Shown here piece by piece: positions 8,611 to 17,631 of a stretch of DNA of 64,000 nt. Every line of letters starts with the position of its first letter. Positions within the stretch are counted from its first letter, which is position 1. The notes below the pieces were generated by a model that saw only the letters and a list, made by a program, of their open reading frames with translations, was not told the DNA's origin and ran no database searches. The stretch lies in the NCBI GenBank assembly GCA_022360715.1, contig JAKSCG010000014.1, positions 49,283 to 113,282 on the forward strand, given 5' to 3'. Both the position numbers and the translations under genes were made by a program. Source of the stretch: Halanaerobiales bacterium (GTDB taxonomy: Bacteria; Bacillota; Halanaerobiia; Halanaerobiales; DTU029).

Positions 8611-11032
8611 AGGAAATAGATTGTTAACAGCGCTCAATAACCGGATCTTAGTTGGTGACGGAGCAATGGGTACTTTGTTGCAAAAATATAGCCGACATAA
8701 CTTTTCAGCCCCGGAAGAATTGATTTTGCGTGAGCCGGGGGTTGTTTTACGGGCCCACCGGGAATATATTAAGGCCGGTGCAGGATTAATTGAAACCAAT
8801 ACTTTTGGGGCTAACCGATTAAAATTAAGAACGGTCGGACTGGAAGAGCGGATTAGCGAGATCAATCTAACCGCAGTCCAACTGGCCAAGCAGGCAGCCG
8901 GCGACATGCTGGTAGCTGCTTCGGTTGGCCCGACCGGGCAACTATTCCAGCCATATGGGAAACTGGATTTCACGGAAGTGGTTGCTATTTATCTTGAACA
9001 GCTAACGCTCCTTCGGGAAGGGGGAGTAGATGCAGTATTGATTGAAACAATGAGTGATCTCCGGGAACTGAAATCAGCGGTAATTGCTGCCCGGCAGGTG
9101 GATATCCCGATTATTGCCCAAATGACCTTTAATCAAAACGGGTTTACCCTGACCGGAAATACACCGGAAGTAGTGGCTATTACCCTGGATAGTTTGAATG
9201 TTGATGTGATTGGGGTTAATTGTGTTGACGGGATGGACGTGGCAATACCTTTGTTAAAAAGAATGGCCGGGGTTACTAACCGACCGTTAAGTGTTTTCCC
9301 CAATGCCGGTCTGCCCTTTTGTCAAAAAGGCGAGACCGTTTTCCCCGGCAAACCGGTTGACTTTATCCGGGGAATTAAGGAGCTGATCAAGCATAACGTT
9401 AGAATTATTGGGGGGTGTTGTGGAACTACTCCCGAATTTATTACCGCGCTTAAAAAAGAAACCGAATTATTCCGGATGGAATCTTTAGCACAAAGACTAC
9501 CGGAGCCAGTCGGCACTTTATACCTCAGCAGTAGCAGCGATTATATTGAGGTCAGGTCGGATCAAGCAGTCTATATGATCGGGGAGAAACTGAACCCGAC
9601 CGGACGCCATGACCTGAGGGATGCCTTGCAAAACAAGAACTGGAGTTATTTGCGCAAGGTGGCGCGGGAGCAGGTGGAAGCAGGGGCAGGTTTGCTCGAT
9701 GTTAACATCGGTCTTCCCGACATTAAAAAGGAATTGGTGATGGCCCGTTTGATCCAGGAATTACAATTGGAGGTTAATGTTCCCCTGGTACTCGATTCGA
9801 CCGAGAGTGGAGTTCTGGAAGCCGGGTTAAAGGAATATGCCGGCAAGGCTTTAATTAATTCGGTCAACGGGGACCCAGCTTCGATCGCTGAAGTTATGCC
9901 GTTGGCGGCCAGGTATGGTGCGGCGATTATCGGACTGACCCTTGATCAAGAGGGGATTCCATCGACAGTCGAGCAACGTCTGGTAATCGCTCGCCGGATC
10001 TTAGCGGCAGCTGAGCAGTATGGTATTAAGCGGGACGATGTGATTATTGATCCACTGGTGCTTACGGTCGGCGCCAGGCAAAAAGAGGTATTGCTGGCGA
10101 TCAGAACCCTGGAAAAGATCAAAGAGGAACTGGGGGTTAAGACCACGCTGGGGATTAGCAATGTCTCCCACGGATTACCGGCCAGAAATCTGATTAACCG
10201 GACTTATCTGGCGATGGCGCTGGGGGCCGGGCTGGATCTCCCGATCGTTAACCCCTTTAACGAACAGATCCGGGATACAATCAGGGCGGCCAATCTTTTA
10301 ACCGGCCGGGATCCTGATGGCAAAGCTTTTTTACAGCTCTATCAACAGGCGGAGAACCGAGCCGGGGGAGGTAATACCTCGTTTCGGGTCGATCCCGGGA
10401 CCGGTGGTGAGACCATTACCGAAATTAAGCAGGCTGTGCTCGACGGTAATCAGGAGCGGATTAGCGGTTTGATCGAGCAGGCAATTAAAGTATTTACGGC
10501 CAAGCAGATTATTGAGCAGGCCTTAATTCCGGCGATTAATCAGGTTGGGGATTTATATGACCAGGGAGTTTACTTTTTACCCCAACTGATCAAGGGGTCG
10601 GAAACAGTTCAGGCCGGTTTTGATTACCTTAAGGAATTTTTTGCTGAGCAAATAGATATAAAAGAGAAGGCAACGGTACTACTGGCTACAGTAGCCGGCG
10701 ATGTACATGATTTAGGCAAAAACATCGTTAAAATAGTTTTCGCCAACCATGGTTTCCGGGTGATTGATCTGGGCAGCAATATCCCCAGTGAGCAGATCGT
10801 CAGCAAAGCTTTGGAATATCAGGTCGATTTTGTCGGATTGAGTGCCTTAATGACCACTACTATGGCTGAGATGGGGCAGGTGATTAAACTACTGAAGCGT
10901 AAGCACTACCCGGGCCGGGTGATCATCGGGGGGGCGGTTACCACTGCGGATTTTGCCCGGGAGATCGGGGCCGACTTTTATGCGGTAGATGCCCTGGACG
11001 GGGTTAGAAAGATTATTAATTCCCTCAGGTAA
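8603..11032 (+). CDS. metH: Cobalamin-dependent methionine synthase, short form
   Basis: About 809 residues, transferring methyl from methyl-THF through cobalamin to homocysteine. Domains in order: homocysteine-binding barrel (about 1-295) with zinc ligands in GVNCVDG and IGGCCGTTPE; pterin-binding barrel (about 320-575, GEKLNPTG and DVNIGLPD); B12 cap; B12-binding domain with DVHDLGKNIV, whose His is the lower cobalt ligand. It ends there: the C-terminal SAM-binding reactivation domain of E. coli MetH (about 1,227 residues) is missing, so reactivation needs a separate factor. ATG 8603 lies 12 bases after GAGGAG; GTG 8591 abuts that site and is less likely. Confidence 0.93.
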   Translation: MVKGNRLLTALNNRILVGDGAMGTLLQKYSRHNFSAPEELILREPGVVLRAHREYIKAGAGLIETNTFGANRLKLRTVGLEERISEINLTAVQLAKQAAGDMLVAASVGPTGQLFQPYGKLDFTEVVAIYLEQLTLLREGGVDAVLIETMSDLRELKSAVIAARQVDIPIIAQMTFNQNGFTLTGNTPEVVAITLDSLNVDVIGVNCVDGMDVAIPLLKRMAGVTNRPLSVFPNAGLPFCQKGETVFPGKPVDFIRGIKELIKHNVRIIGGCCGTTPEFITALKKETELFRMESLAQRLPEPVGTLYLSSSSDYIEVRSDQAVYMIGEKLNPTGRHDLRDALQNKNWSYLRKVAREQVEAGAGLLDVNIGLPDIKKELVMARLIQELQLEVNVPLVLDSTESGVLEAGLKEYAGKALINSVNGDPASIAEVMPLAARYGAAIIGLTLDQEGIPSTVEQRLVIARRILAAAEQYGIKRDDVIIDPLVLTVGARQKEVLLAIRTLEKIKEELGVKTTLGISNVSHGLPARNLINRTYLAMALGAGLDLPIVNPFNEQIRDTIRAANLLTGRDPDGKAFLQLYQQAENRAGGGNTSFRVDPGTGGETITEIKQAVLDGNQERISGLIEQAIKVFTAKQIIEQALIPAINQVGDLYDQGVYFLPQLIKGSETVQAGFDYLKEFFAEQIDIKEKATVLLATVAGDVHDLGKNIVKIVFANHGFRVIDLGSNIPSEQIVSKALEYQVDFVGLSALMTTTMAEMGQVIKLLKRKHYPGRVIIGGAVTTADFAREIGADFYAVDALDGVRKIINSLR

Positions 11033-11064
11033 ATGATATTAAGAGAAGAGAGGATGGAGTAGGA

Positions 11065-11940
11065 ATGGATTTTGAGCAGGTACTAGCGGAGAAGGAGTTT
11101 ATTATCACCACTGAGCTGGACCCGGGGAAGGGAATTGATGTCAGTCAACTGGAGGAAAAAGTCAAATTATTGCAAGCTTATGTCGACGGGATCAATCTGA
11201 CCGACTCCTGTATGGCCCGGATGAAGATCAGTCCGATTGCGGTCAGTAGTTATCTCAAGGATAAGTATGCGACCAACTGGATTTGCCATATGACGGCCCG
11301 GGATCGGAATATGATCGGTTTACAGAGTGAGATCCTGGGAGCAGCATTACTCGGTATCAACAATTTTCTTTTTTTAACTGGTGATAAGCCGGGATACGGG
11401 GATCATCCCCATAGTTCCGGAGTCTTTGACTGTGACGGAACCAGTTTGATCAAAATGGCTTCTGCTTTAAAAAGGGGTTTTGATCAAGCGGGAAATCCTT
11501 TAAATAAGGCGGCTGAACGGTTAACGGTCGGAGGGGTAGTTAACCCCGGCGGTGATCTCCGCCTGGAGTTAACGAAACTCAAGGAAAGGATCGAGGCCGG
11601 GGCTAACTTTATTCAGACCCAACCGGTATATGATCCCCGGCTGATCGAGCAATTTATGCAAGAAGCCCGACCGATAGTGGCGCGACAAGGAAGTAAGACC
11701 CGGATTTTGATCAGTATTATGCCGTTGAAGAGTGGGCAGATGGCCCGCTATTTAAATGCCAATGTGCCGGGGATCAGTATTCCGGAAAAGGTGGTAGCCC
11801 TGGTCGAGCGAGCAGGGAGTTCAGCCGGTCTGGCCATAGCCAAATCTTTTATCACTGAGATTAAAGGTCTGGTTGACGGGCTCCATATCATGCCGATGGG
11901 TAAGGCCGAGACAGTACCTTTTTTGCTCGAGCAACTTTAA
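11065..11940 (+). CDS. metF: Methylenetetrahydrofolate reductase
   Basis: A 291-residue FAD-containing MetF-type TIM barrel that reduces 5,10-methylene-THF to 5-methyl-THF, the methyl donor of the MetH just upstream. Matching regions are TTELDPGKG at the N-terminus, WICHMTARDRN (about 72-82), FLTGDKPGYGDHP (about 101-113) and GANFIQTQPVYDP (about 176-188). Start ATG 11065. It closes the SAM-riboswitch operon, linking the folate pool to methionine. Confidence 0.9.
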   Translation: MDFEQVLAEKEFIITTELDPGKGIDVSQLEEKVKLLQAYVDGINLTDSCMARMKISPIAVSSYLKDKYATNWICHMTARDRNMIGLQSEILGAALLGINNFLFLTGDKPGYGDHPHSSGVFDCDGTSLIKMASALKRGFDQAGNPLNKAAERLTVGGVVNPGGDLRLELTKLKERIEAGANFIQTQPVYDPRLIEQFMQEARPIVARQGSKTRILISIMPLKSGQMARYLNANVPGISIPEKVVALVERAGSSAGLAIAKSFITEIKGLVDGLHIMPMGKAETVPFLLEQL

Positions 11941-11966
11941 GCCGGGTAATGAGCGGTTAGACAACA

Positions 11967-11999
11967 CAAGCGCTTGCGAAAAATCTTCGCAAGCGCTTG
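11967..11999. promoter_or_regulatory. Double LacI-type operator in a 14-bp inverted repeat
   Basis: Two copies of the palindrome CAAGCGCTTG (11967-11976 and 11990-11999) lie inside a larger perfect inverted repeat: 11967-11980 pairs with 11986-11999 around AAATC. CAAGCGCTTG-type palindromes are typical of LacI-family operators. The second copy touches the -35 box of the regulator gene, which suggests autorepression. Confidence 0.75.
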
Positions 12000-12025
12000 C
12001 AAACTTGTTTGATCTAGTATATAAT
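11997..12025 (+). promoter_or_regulatory. Promoter of the LacI-family regulator
   Basis: TTGCAA (11997-12002) and TATAAT (12020-12025) with 17 bases between. The -35 box overlaps the distal operator palindrome, so repressor binding would block RNA polymerase. Confidence 0.7.
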
Positions 12026-12070
12026 TGAATTAGCGGATTGTTTAAGGCGCTTAGGAGGGAGTGACCTTTG

Positions 12071-13072
12071 ATGCCCCTGACTTTAAAAGACATTGCCAAA
12101 ATAGCCGGGGTGGCCGAATCTACCGTGTCCAGGGCTATTAATAATAAGCCAGGGGTGGGAGCCCAAACCAGAGAAAAGATCATGGAAATTGTTCGGGAGC
12201 ATAATTACCAACCGAACCAACTGGCCCAGGGGCTGGCTAAACGGGAGACCCATCTTTTAGCATTGATCGTCGCCGACCTGACCGGACCCGGTTATAGCGA
12301 AATAATTAAAAGTATGGAGAAAACAGCCAATCAAGCCGGCTATCAGTTGATCATCTGTAATACCGATAATAATCTGGCCAAAGAAAAAACCTATTTGAAC
12401 CTGGTCGGACAACACCGGGTAGATGGGGCAATTATTTTGGGGGGGACTCTGGCCAATAATAATATTATGAAACTGGCTTTAAACCAGGATGAGTTGCTGG
12501 TCTTGGTCAATTGTCTGGCTGAAGAGGTATTGATTCCGACCGTATTGGTTGATAATGCCCGGGGGGGTTATCTGGCCACCGTCCATCTATTGGAACAGGG
12601 ACTGGAAAAGATCGCGCTGGTGATGGGACCAGCCAATGACTTCCTGGAGTCAGAGAAATTGAATGGCTATCAACAGGCTTTAGCCGATTATAATATACCC
12701 TTCCGGGAGCAACTGATTATCAAGACCAATCTCTCAAGGGAAGGTGGCTATAATGCCTTTTTTCGGGTAATGAAGATTGACGAGCTGCCGGACGGTTTTT
12801 TTGTGACCAACGACTTGCTGGCGATCGGTCTGACCGAAGCGATTAAAATGGGCGGCTATTTAATTCCCGGTGATTTTGCGGTAGTGGGCTATGGAGATAG
12901 CATTATTTCGGCGGTAATTAATCCGGCTTTAACTGTGGTAGCCGAACCATTGCAGCAATTAGGAAGACTGGCCGCCGAGTATATCATCAAATTGATCAAT
13001 GATCAAGCGATCGAAGAAGTGATCAGGGTGCTGGAACCGGAGTTAATAATACGGGAATCTTCAAGCCCGTAA
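12071..13072 (+). CDS. LacI-family transcriptional regulator
   Basis: A 333-residue repressor-type protein. Residues 3-50 form the LacI helix-turn-helix (TLKDIAKIAGVAESTVSRAI, then the hinge NYQPNQLAQGLAK); the rest is the periplasmic-binding-protein-like effector domain. A double CAAGCGCTTG operator lies over its promoter. ATG 12071 is preferred, although a TTG at 12068 is better spaced (9 bases) from AGGAGG (12053-12058). The MsmK-type ATPase gene follows 32 bases later, so it probably controls sugar uptake; its effector is unknown. Confidence 0.9.
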   Translation: MPLTLKDIAKIAGVAESTVSRAINNKPGVGAQTREKIMEIVREHNYQPNQLAQGLAKRETHLLALIVADLTGPGYSEIIKSMEKTANQAGYQLIICNTDNNLAKEKTYLNLVGQHRVDGAIILGGTLANNNIMKLALNQDELLVLVNCLAEEVLIPTVLVDNARGGYLATVHLLEQGLEKIALVMGPANDFLESEKLNGYQQALADYNIPFREQLIIKTNLSREGGYNAFFRVMKIDELPDGFFVTNDLLAIGLTEAIKMGGYLIPGDFAVVGYGDSIISAVINPALTVVAEPLQQLGRLAAEYIIKLINDQAIEEVIRVLEPELIIRESSSP

Positions 13073-13104
13073 ATATAAAAAAACAAAATTAAGGAGGAAG
13101 GCTA

Positions 13105-14220
13105 ATGGCCAGTGTAACTTTAACCAATGTTACCAAGCGATTTGATGAAGTTGTTGCCGTAGATAATGTTAATTTGGAGATCAAGGACAAGGAATTTCTA
13201 GTATTGGTTGGACCTTCGGGTTGTGGTAAATCAACCACGCTTAGAATGGTGGCCGGACTAGAGGAAATTACCAGTGGGAATATTGAAATTGGCAAGAGGA
13301 TTGTGAATGATGTACCACCTAAAGACCGAGATATAGCGATGGTTTTCCAGAATTATGCCCTTTATCCCCATATGGATGTTTATAATAATATGGCTTTTGG
13401 TTTAAAACTACGTAAATTTCCCAAAGATGAAATTGACCGTCGGGTCAAGGAGGCCGCTCAAATATTAGAGATCGAACAGTTGCTGGACCGCCGCCCCAAA
13501 CAACTCTCCGGTGGTCAACGGCAGCGTGTGGCCCTGGGTAGGGCGATTGTCCGGGAACCGAAAGTTTTCCTGATGGATGAGCCTCTTTCCAACCTTGATG
13601 CTAAACTACGGGTTCAGATGCGTACTGAGATCAGTAAGCTCCATGATAAATTACAGACAACGGTAATTTATGTAACCCATGACCAGACAGAAGCGATGAC
13701 AATGGGTGATCGAATTGTTGTACTCAGGGATGGTGTGATCCAGCAGGTAGCTGATCCGTTAAACCTTTACAATCAGCCCAATAATATGTTTGTGGCCGGG
13801 TTTATCGGGACTCCGCCGATGAACTTCCTTGATGCTACCCTGGTCGAAGATGGCGGCAAGTATTTTCTCGATGGGGCCGGTTCTTTTAAGATTGCAATCC
13901 CGGAAGACCTGGCTAAGAAAACCCCGGAACTAAAGGAATATCTTGGGCGGGGAGTAGTCTTTGGGGTTCGTCCCGAAGACCTCAGTGATGCCAGTCTGGC
14001 CGAAAAAGAAGTAACTGAATATAATTCATTTATGGCCGGGGTTGAGGTTGTAGAGCCGATGGGTTCAGAGATCTATCTTTATCTGACACTTGATGACCAT
14101 TCAATGATTGCCCGGGTTGAACCCAATTCCACCGCTAAGGTTGGCGATAATGTTAAACTACGGGTCGAGACAGAGAAAATTCATGTCTTTGATGCCGAGA
14201 CTGAAGAGATTATTTTCTAA
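13105..14220 (+). CDS. msmK: Sugar ABC transporter ATPase (MsmK/UgpC/MalK type)
   Basis: A 371-residue cytoplasmic ATPase. Walker A GPSGCGKST (36-44), the Q-loop in VFQNYALYPHMD, signature LSGGQRQRVALGRAIV (about 134-149), Walker B with FLMDEPLSNLDAKLR and the switch His in YVTHDQTEA are intact; the C-terminal third holds the TOBE/regulatory domain. MsmK-type ATPases often serve several permease pairs. Both permease pairs here (850-2717 and 39372-41095) lack an ATPase gene, so this is the likely shared motor (inference). Start ATG 13105 behind AAGGAGGAAGG. Confidence 0.93.
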   Translation: MASVTLTNVTKRFDEVVAVDNVNLEIKDKEFLVLVGPSGCGKSTTLRMVAGLEEITSGNIEIGKRIVNDVPPKDRDIAMVFQNYALYPHMDVYNNMAFGLKLRKFPKDEIDRRVKEAAQILEIEQLLDRRPKQLSGGQRQRVALGRAIVREPKVFLMDEPLSNLDAKLRVQMRTEISKLHDKLQTTVIYVTHDQTEAMTMGDRIVVLRDGVIQQVADPLNLYNQPNNMFVAGFIGTPPMNFLDATLVEDGGKYFLDGAGSFKIAIPEDLAKKTPELKEYLGRGVVFGVRPEDLSDASLAEKEVTEYNSFMAGVEVVEPMGSEIYLYLTLDDHSMIARVEPNSTAKVGDNVKLRVETEKIHVFDAETEEIIF

Positions 14221-14240
14221 AGGTTTGATTGACACGGGGA

Positions 14241-14264
14241 GCGGCCATTTCCGGCCGCTTTTTT
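14241..14264 (+). terminator. Terminator after msmK
   Basis: GCGGCC (14241-14246) pairs with GGCCGC (14253-14258), followed by six T. The T tract overlaps the stop codon of yabP on the other strand. Confidence 0.85.
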
Positions 14265-14547
14265 ATTTGAATAAACGGTTAAATATCCCTGTTTTTTGTG
14301 TTTTTTCCGAGTATTCCAGGGAGGTAACATAGCCCTCTACTTTGATACTACCATCATCCAGGTTCAGATTGATAATATTGAGTTCACTACCCTTAACAAA
14401 CAGGTTTCCCTGAGTAGTCTGCAGGATAACTTTATTCTCATTAAATGAGACTACTTCTAAAACCCCTTTCATTTCCAGTGATTTACGGTCTTTTAGTGAA
14501 AAGCTGTGGGTTTTGTTAGTGTTTTTTTCGTTCCGGTTGTTGTCCAT
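14263..14547 (-). CDS. yabP: YabP-family sporulation protein
   Basis: A 94-residue protein matching YabP/YqfC: a charged N-terminus, then LEMKGVLEVVSFNENKVIL, GNLFVKGSELNI and a SIKVEGYVTSLEYSE strand. YabP is needed during sporulation in Bacillus. The start is supported by GGGGGGAAC upstream of the ATG (reading minus). In Bacillus yabP and yabQ lie in one operon; here yabP is inverted and divergent from yabQ across a 260-base gap, so the old operon has been split by a local inversion. Confidence 0.8.
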   Translation of the reverse strand: MDNNRNEKNTNKTHSFSLKDRKSLEMKGVLEVVSFNENKVILQTTQGNLFVKGSELNIINLNLDDGSIKVEGYVTSLEYSEKTQKTGIFNRLFK

Positions 14548-14676
14548 TCCAGTTCCCCCCTTTCTGTTCTTCTGCTTCGAACAAGTGAATCCGGCAAGAA
14601 AGCCGCTGATCGTCTATTTAATAATTATTAAGCCGGTCCGGTAATTATGAACGCTTTGTAAAAATCAGCTTATTTA

Positions 14677-14705
14677 GCAGGAAAACCCACTTACTTGAAG
14701 AATAA
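14677..14705 (+). promoter_or_regulatory. Candidate SigH-type promoter upstream of yabQ
   Basis: GCAGGAAAA (14677-14685) and GAAGAATAA (14697-14705) with 11 bases between fit the SigH consensus RnAGGAWWW - 11/12 - RnnGAATWW exactly. SigH acts early in sporulation. It points toward yabQ about 100 bases downstream. Pattern evidence only. Confidence 0.45.
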
Positions 14706-14742
14706 TAGATATGGTAAATAAAATTATCCCGGAAAGTTTTAG

Positions 14743-14771
14743 CACCATCTTGGGTCTCCCGGCATATACTA
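14743..14771 (+). promoter_or_regulatory. Candidate SigE/SigK-type promoter of yabQ
   Basis: CATATACTA (14763-14771) fits the mother-cell sigma factor -10 pattern CATAnnnTA, with CACC (14743-14746) at a fitting distance for a SigK -35. Bacillus yabPQ is under mother-cell control, which makes this plausible. The motif is short, so confidence is limited. Confidence 0.35.
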
Positions 14772-14807
14772 TAGATGCTCGATTAATTTTAGCGGGGAGG
14801 CGGGAGA

Positions 14808-15098
14808 ATGGGATTGTTGCTGGAGCAAGTAACAACTTTTTTAATTATGTTTGGCTTTGGTATTTTTCTGGGGATACTCTTTGACCTCTATCGGCGGGTG
14901 ATCCGCAAGCTAAGACCGGGCAAGACCTGGATCAGTTTGGCTGATCTGCTCTTTACTTTATTGACCGGTCTGGCCGGCTTTGCCCTGTTAATTTTCGCAA
15001 ACTGGGGGGAACTCCGTTTTTATATCCTGTTGTCGATCTTACTGGGGTTTGTTTTTTATTATTATCTGAGCAAATTAATTAAAATTGGTAATCATTAA
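14808..15098 (+). CDS. yabQ: Spore cortex biosynthesis protein YabQ
   Basis: A 96-residue membrane protein with three hydrophobic segments (about 8-26, 46-65 and 70-87) and the YabQ-like GILFDLYRRVIRKLRP stretch after the first. In Bacillus YabQ is needed for spore cortex formation in the forespore outer membrane. The ATG at 14808 follows GGGGAGGCGGGAG, and divIC begins 13 bases later. It is shorter than Bacillus YabQ, as usual in clostridial lineages. Confidence 0.85.
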   Translation: MGLLLEQVTTFLIMFGFGIFLGILFDLYRRVIRKLRPGKTWISLADLLFTLLTGLAGFALLIFANWGELRFYILLSILLGFVFYYYLSKLIKIGNH

Positions 15099-15111
15099 AG
15101 GGGGTACTTAG

Positions 15112-15408
15112 ATGCGGATCAGGGTAAGGGATATATTGGCTTCCCGCTTATTTAAAGTTCTAATTATTTTTATACTAATTTTTACTGCTTACCGCTTTTA
15201 TCTCAATCAACGTGAGATTAACCGTCTGGAGCGAGAGATTGAACAACTGATTGCTGAGGTAAACCTGGCCGAAGAGAAACAAGCCCAATTACAGGAGGAG
15301 ATTGAACATATCAATGATCTGGAGTATATTGAGCGGATTGCCCGGAAAGAGCTAGGATTAGTAAAACCGGGTGAGTTGTTAATAATCCCGGTTGAGCAGG
15401 AGGAGTAA
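15112..15408 (+). CDS. divIC: Septum formation initiator, DivIC/FtsB family
   Basis: A 98-residue bitopic membrane protein: one transmembrane helix (about 13-28), then a coiled coil rich in Glu and Gln (about 33-66), then the short ARKELGLVKPGE motif typical of DivIC/FtsB. It stabilises the division complex with FtsL and DivIB. Its position between yabQ and the S1-domain genes is the classical Bacillota order. Start ATG 15112 behind AAGGGGG. Confidence 0.87.
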   Translation: MRIRVRDILASRLFKVLIIFILIFTAYRFYLNQREINRLEREIEQLIAEVNLAEEKQAQLQEEIEHINDLEYIERIARKELGLVKPGELLIIPVEQEE

Positions 15409-15459
15409 GCGGGAGCGAATAAATATTGATAATTCAAGTCTGGAGAAAGTAGGGATTAT

Positions 15460-17625
15460 ATGAACGAAGAATTGATTGCCGCAATTAGTGCCGAATTGAA
15501 AATTAAAAAAGCAGCAGTTACCGGGGCGGTTCAACTCCTTGATCAAGGAAATACCGTTCCCTTTATTGCCAGATATCGGAAAGAACTTACCGGTGGCCTC
15601 GATGAAAACCAGCTCAGGGTTATTGAGGAAAGGGTTGAGTATTTAAGAAATCTGGAAAAGAGGAAGGAAGAAGTAATCCGCCTGATTGCCGAACAGGATA
15701 AAATGACCGGAGAACTGGAGGAAAAAATCAGACAAGCTAGGATCCGCCAGGAGGTTGAAGACCTTTATCTCCCTTACCGCCAGAAACGACTGACCAGGGC
15801 CACCAAAGCTAAAGAAAAGGGGTTAGAACCACTGGCTGTGCTAATCTGGGAACAGGAATTAACCGATGGCAATCTGGAAGAATTGGCGGCCGGCTATTTA
15901 AACCCGGAACTGGAATTGGGTGACAGTAGTGATGTTTATCAAGGGGCCAGGGATATTATTGCCGAGCGAATTGCGGATGATGCCGAAATTAGAAAAGGGG
16001 TACGCCGTTTAAGCCAACAAACCGGGGTACTGGCAAGCAAATTACGGGATGGGGAGTTAGATCCTGAGCATAAATACCAGATCTATTATCAATACACGGA
16101 AGCGGTCGGGCAAATTCCGCCCCATCGGGTACTGGCGATTAACCGTGGTGAGAAGGAAGAGGTTTTACAGGTCAAATTGAGAACAGCGGAGGCAGAGATT
16201 TTTCAACTGATCGAAAAAAAGGTAATAACTAAGCAAAAGGGTATTTTTGCGGAGCAGCTCGGGCTGGCCCTGGAAGATGCTTATAAAAGGTTAATTGCCC
16301 CTTCGATCGAGCGGGAGATTAGAAATAATTTGACGGAAAAAGCTGAAGAACATGCGATTGAGGTTTTTTCGCGCAATTTGCGGGCTTTATTATTACAACC
16401 ACCTTTACGGGGACATGTGGTTATCGGTATTGATCCCGGCTTTAGAACCGGTTCAAAGGTATGTGTTGTTGATCCGACCGGTAAAGTATTGGAGACCGGT
16501 ACGATTTATCCCCACCCTCCCCAAAAAGAAATGGAAAAAGCTAAAAAAGTAGTCCAGGCCTTAATCACAAAATACCAAGTGCGGTCAATTGCGATTGGTA
16601 ACGGAACAGCTTCCCGGGAGACGGAGTTTTTTATTGCCGAGCTGATCCGGGAGCTGGCAAACGGGGTTAACTATACGATTGTTAATGAAGCAGGTGCTTC
16701 GGTTTATTCTGCTTCCAAGCTTGCCAGTCAGGAATTCCCGGAGCTGGACGTTTCGATCCGGGGAGCAATTTCGATCGCCCGCCGACTACAGGATCCCCTG
16801 GCTGAACTGGTTAAGATCGAACCGCGCTCGATCGGGGTAGGTCTTTATCAGCATGATGTCAATCCTACTCGTCTGGAAGAATCTTTAAAAAAGGTTGTTG
16901 AATCAGCGGTTAATTATGTCGGGGTAGACTTGAATACAGCATCATATTCCTTACTACAGTATATCTCCGGGATTAATAGCAGTGTTGCTAAAAATATTGT
17001 TAAACACAGAGAGGAGCAGGGAGCGTTCAGGAGCAGGGAAGAATTAAAGGCGGTACACCGTTTAGGCGGAAAAACCTTTACCCAGGCCGCCGGTTTTTTA
17101 CGATTGGCCAGTGTTGACGACCCCCTGGCCATGACTCCGATCCATCCCGAATCATATCCGGCGACCGAACTGTTAATCCGTGATCTGGGTTTTTGCGGCC
17201 AGGATCTGGTAAATCAGGAGCAATTGAAAAAACTCCGCCATAGTCTGGAACAGGTAAAGACGAAGGAAAAGGCCACAGAATTAGCGCTTGGTCTGCCGAC
17301 CCTGCTTGATATAATTGCTGCCCTGAAACAACCCGGGCGTGACCCCAGAGATCAACTGCCCAAACCCTTGTTTAGAACTGATGTTTTAAAACTGGAGGAC
17401 CTGAAACCGGATATGATTTTACAGGGTACGGTCCGCAATGTGGTCGACTTTGGCGCTTTTGTCGATATTGGGGTGAAAGAAGATGGGTTGGTCCATATCT
17501 CACAATTAAGTGATCGTTATGTCCAAAACCCGTTGGAACTGGTTCAGGTTGGTGATGTAGTAAGTGTCCGAATACTGGAGGTAGAAGCCCAAAGAAAGAG
17601 AATTGCTTTAAGTATGAAGCTATAA
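15460..17625 (+). CDS. tex: Tex-family RNA-binding transcription accessory protein
   Basis: A 721-residue Tex protein. N-terminal helical region with FIARYRKELTGGLDE, the YLPYRQKRLTRATKAKEKGL motif, a YqgF-like RNase H fold (IGIDPGFRTGSKVCVVD, about 325-341), tandem helix-hairpin-helix motifs (about 495-560) and a C-terminal S1 domain (about 640-720, GTVRNVVDFGAFVDIGVKEDG). Tex binds nucleic acid and affects transcription. Start ATG 15460. It sits between divIC and a second S1-domain gene. Confidence 0.95.
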   Translation: MNEELIAAISAELKIKKAAVTGAVQLLDQGNTVPFIARYRKELTGGLDENQLRVIEERVEYLRNLEKRKEEVIRLIAEQDKMTGELEEKIRQARIRQEVEDLYLPYRQKRLTRATKAKEKGLEPLAVLIWEQELTDGNLEELAAGYLNPELELGDSSDVYQGARDIIAERIADDAEIRKGVRRLSQQTGVLASKLRDGELDPEHKYQIYYQYTEAVGQIPPHRVLAINRGEKEEVLQVKLRTAEAEIFQLIEKKVITKQKGIFAEQLGLALEDAYKRLIAPSIEREIRNNLTEKAEEHAIEVFSRNLRALLLQPPLRGHVVIGIDPGFRTGSKVCVVDPTGKVLETGTIYPHPPQKEMEKAKKVVQALITKYQVRSIAIGNGTASRETEFFIAELIRELANGVNYTIVNEAGASVYSASKLASQEFPELDVSIRGAISIARRLQDPLAELVKIEPRSIGVGLYQHDVNPTRLEESLKKVVESAVNYVGVDLNTASYSLLQYISGINSSVAKNIVKHREEQGAFRSREELKAVHRLGGKTFTQAAGFLRLASVDDPLAMTPIHPESYPATELLIRDLGFCGQDLVNQEQLKKLRHSLEQVKTKEKATELALGLPTLLDIIAALKQPGRDPRDQLPKPLFRTDVLKLEDLKPDMILQGTVRNVVDFGAFVDIGVKEDGLVHISQLSDRYVQNPLELVQVGDVVSVRILEVEAQRKRIALSMKL

Positions 17626-17631
17626 TATTAT

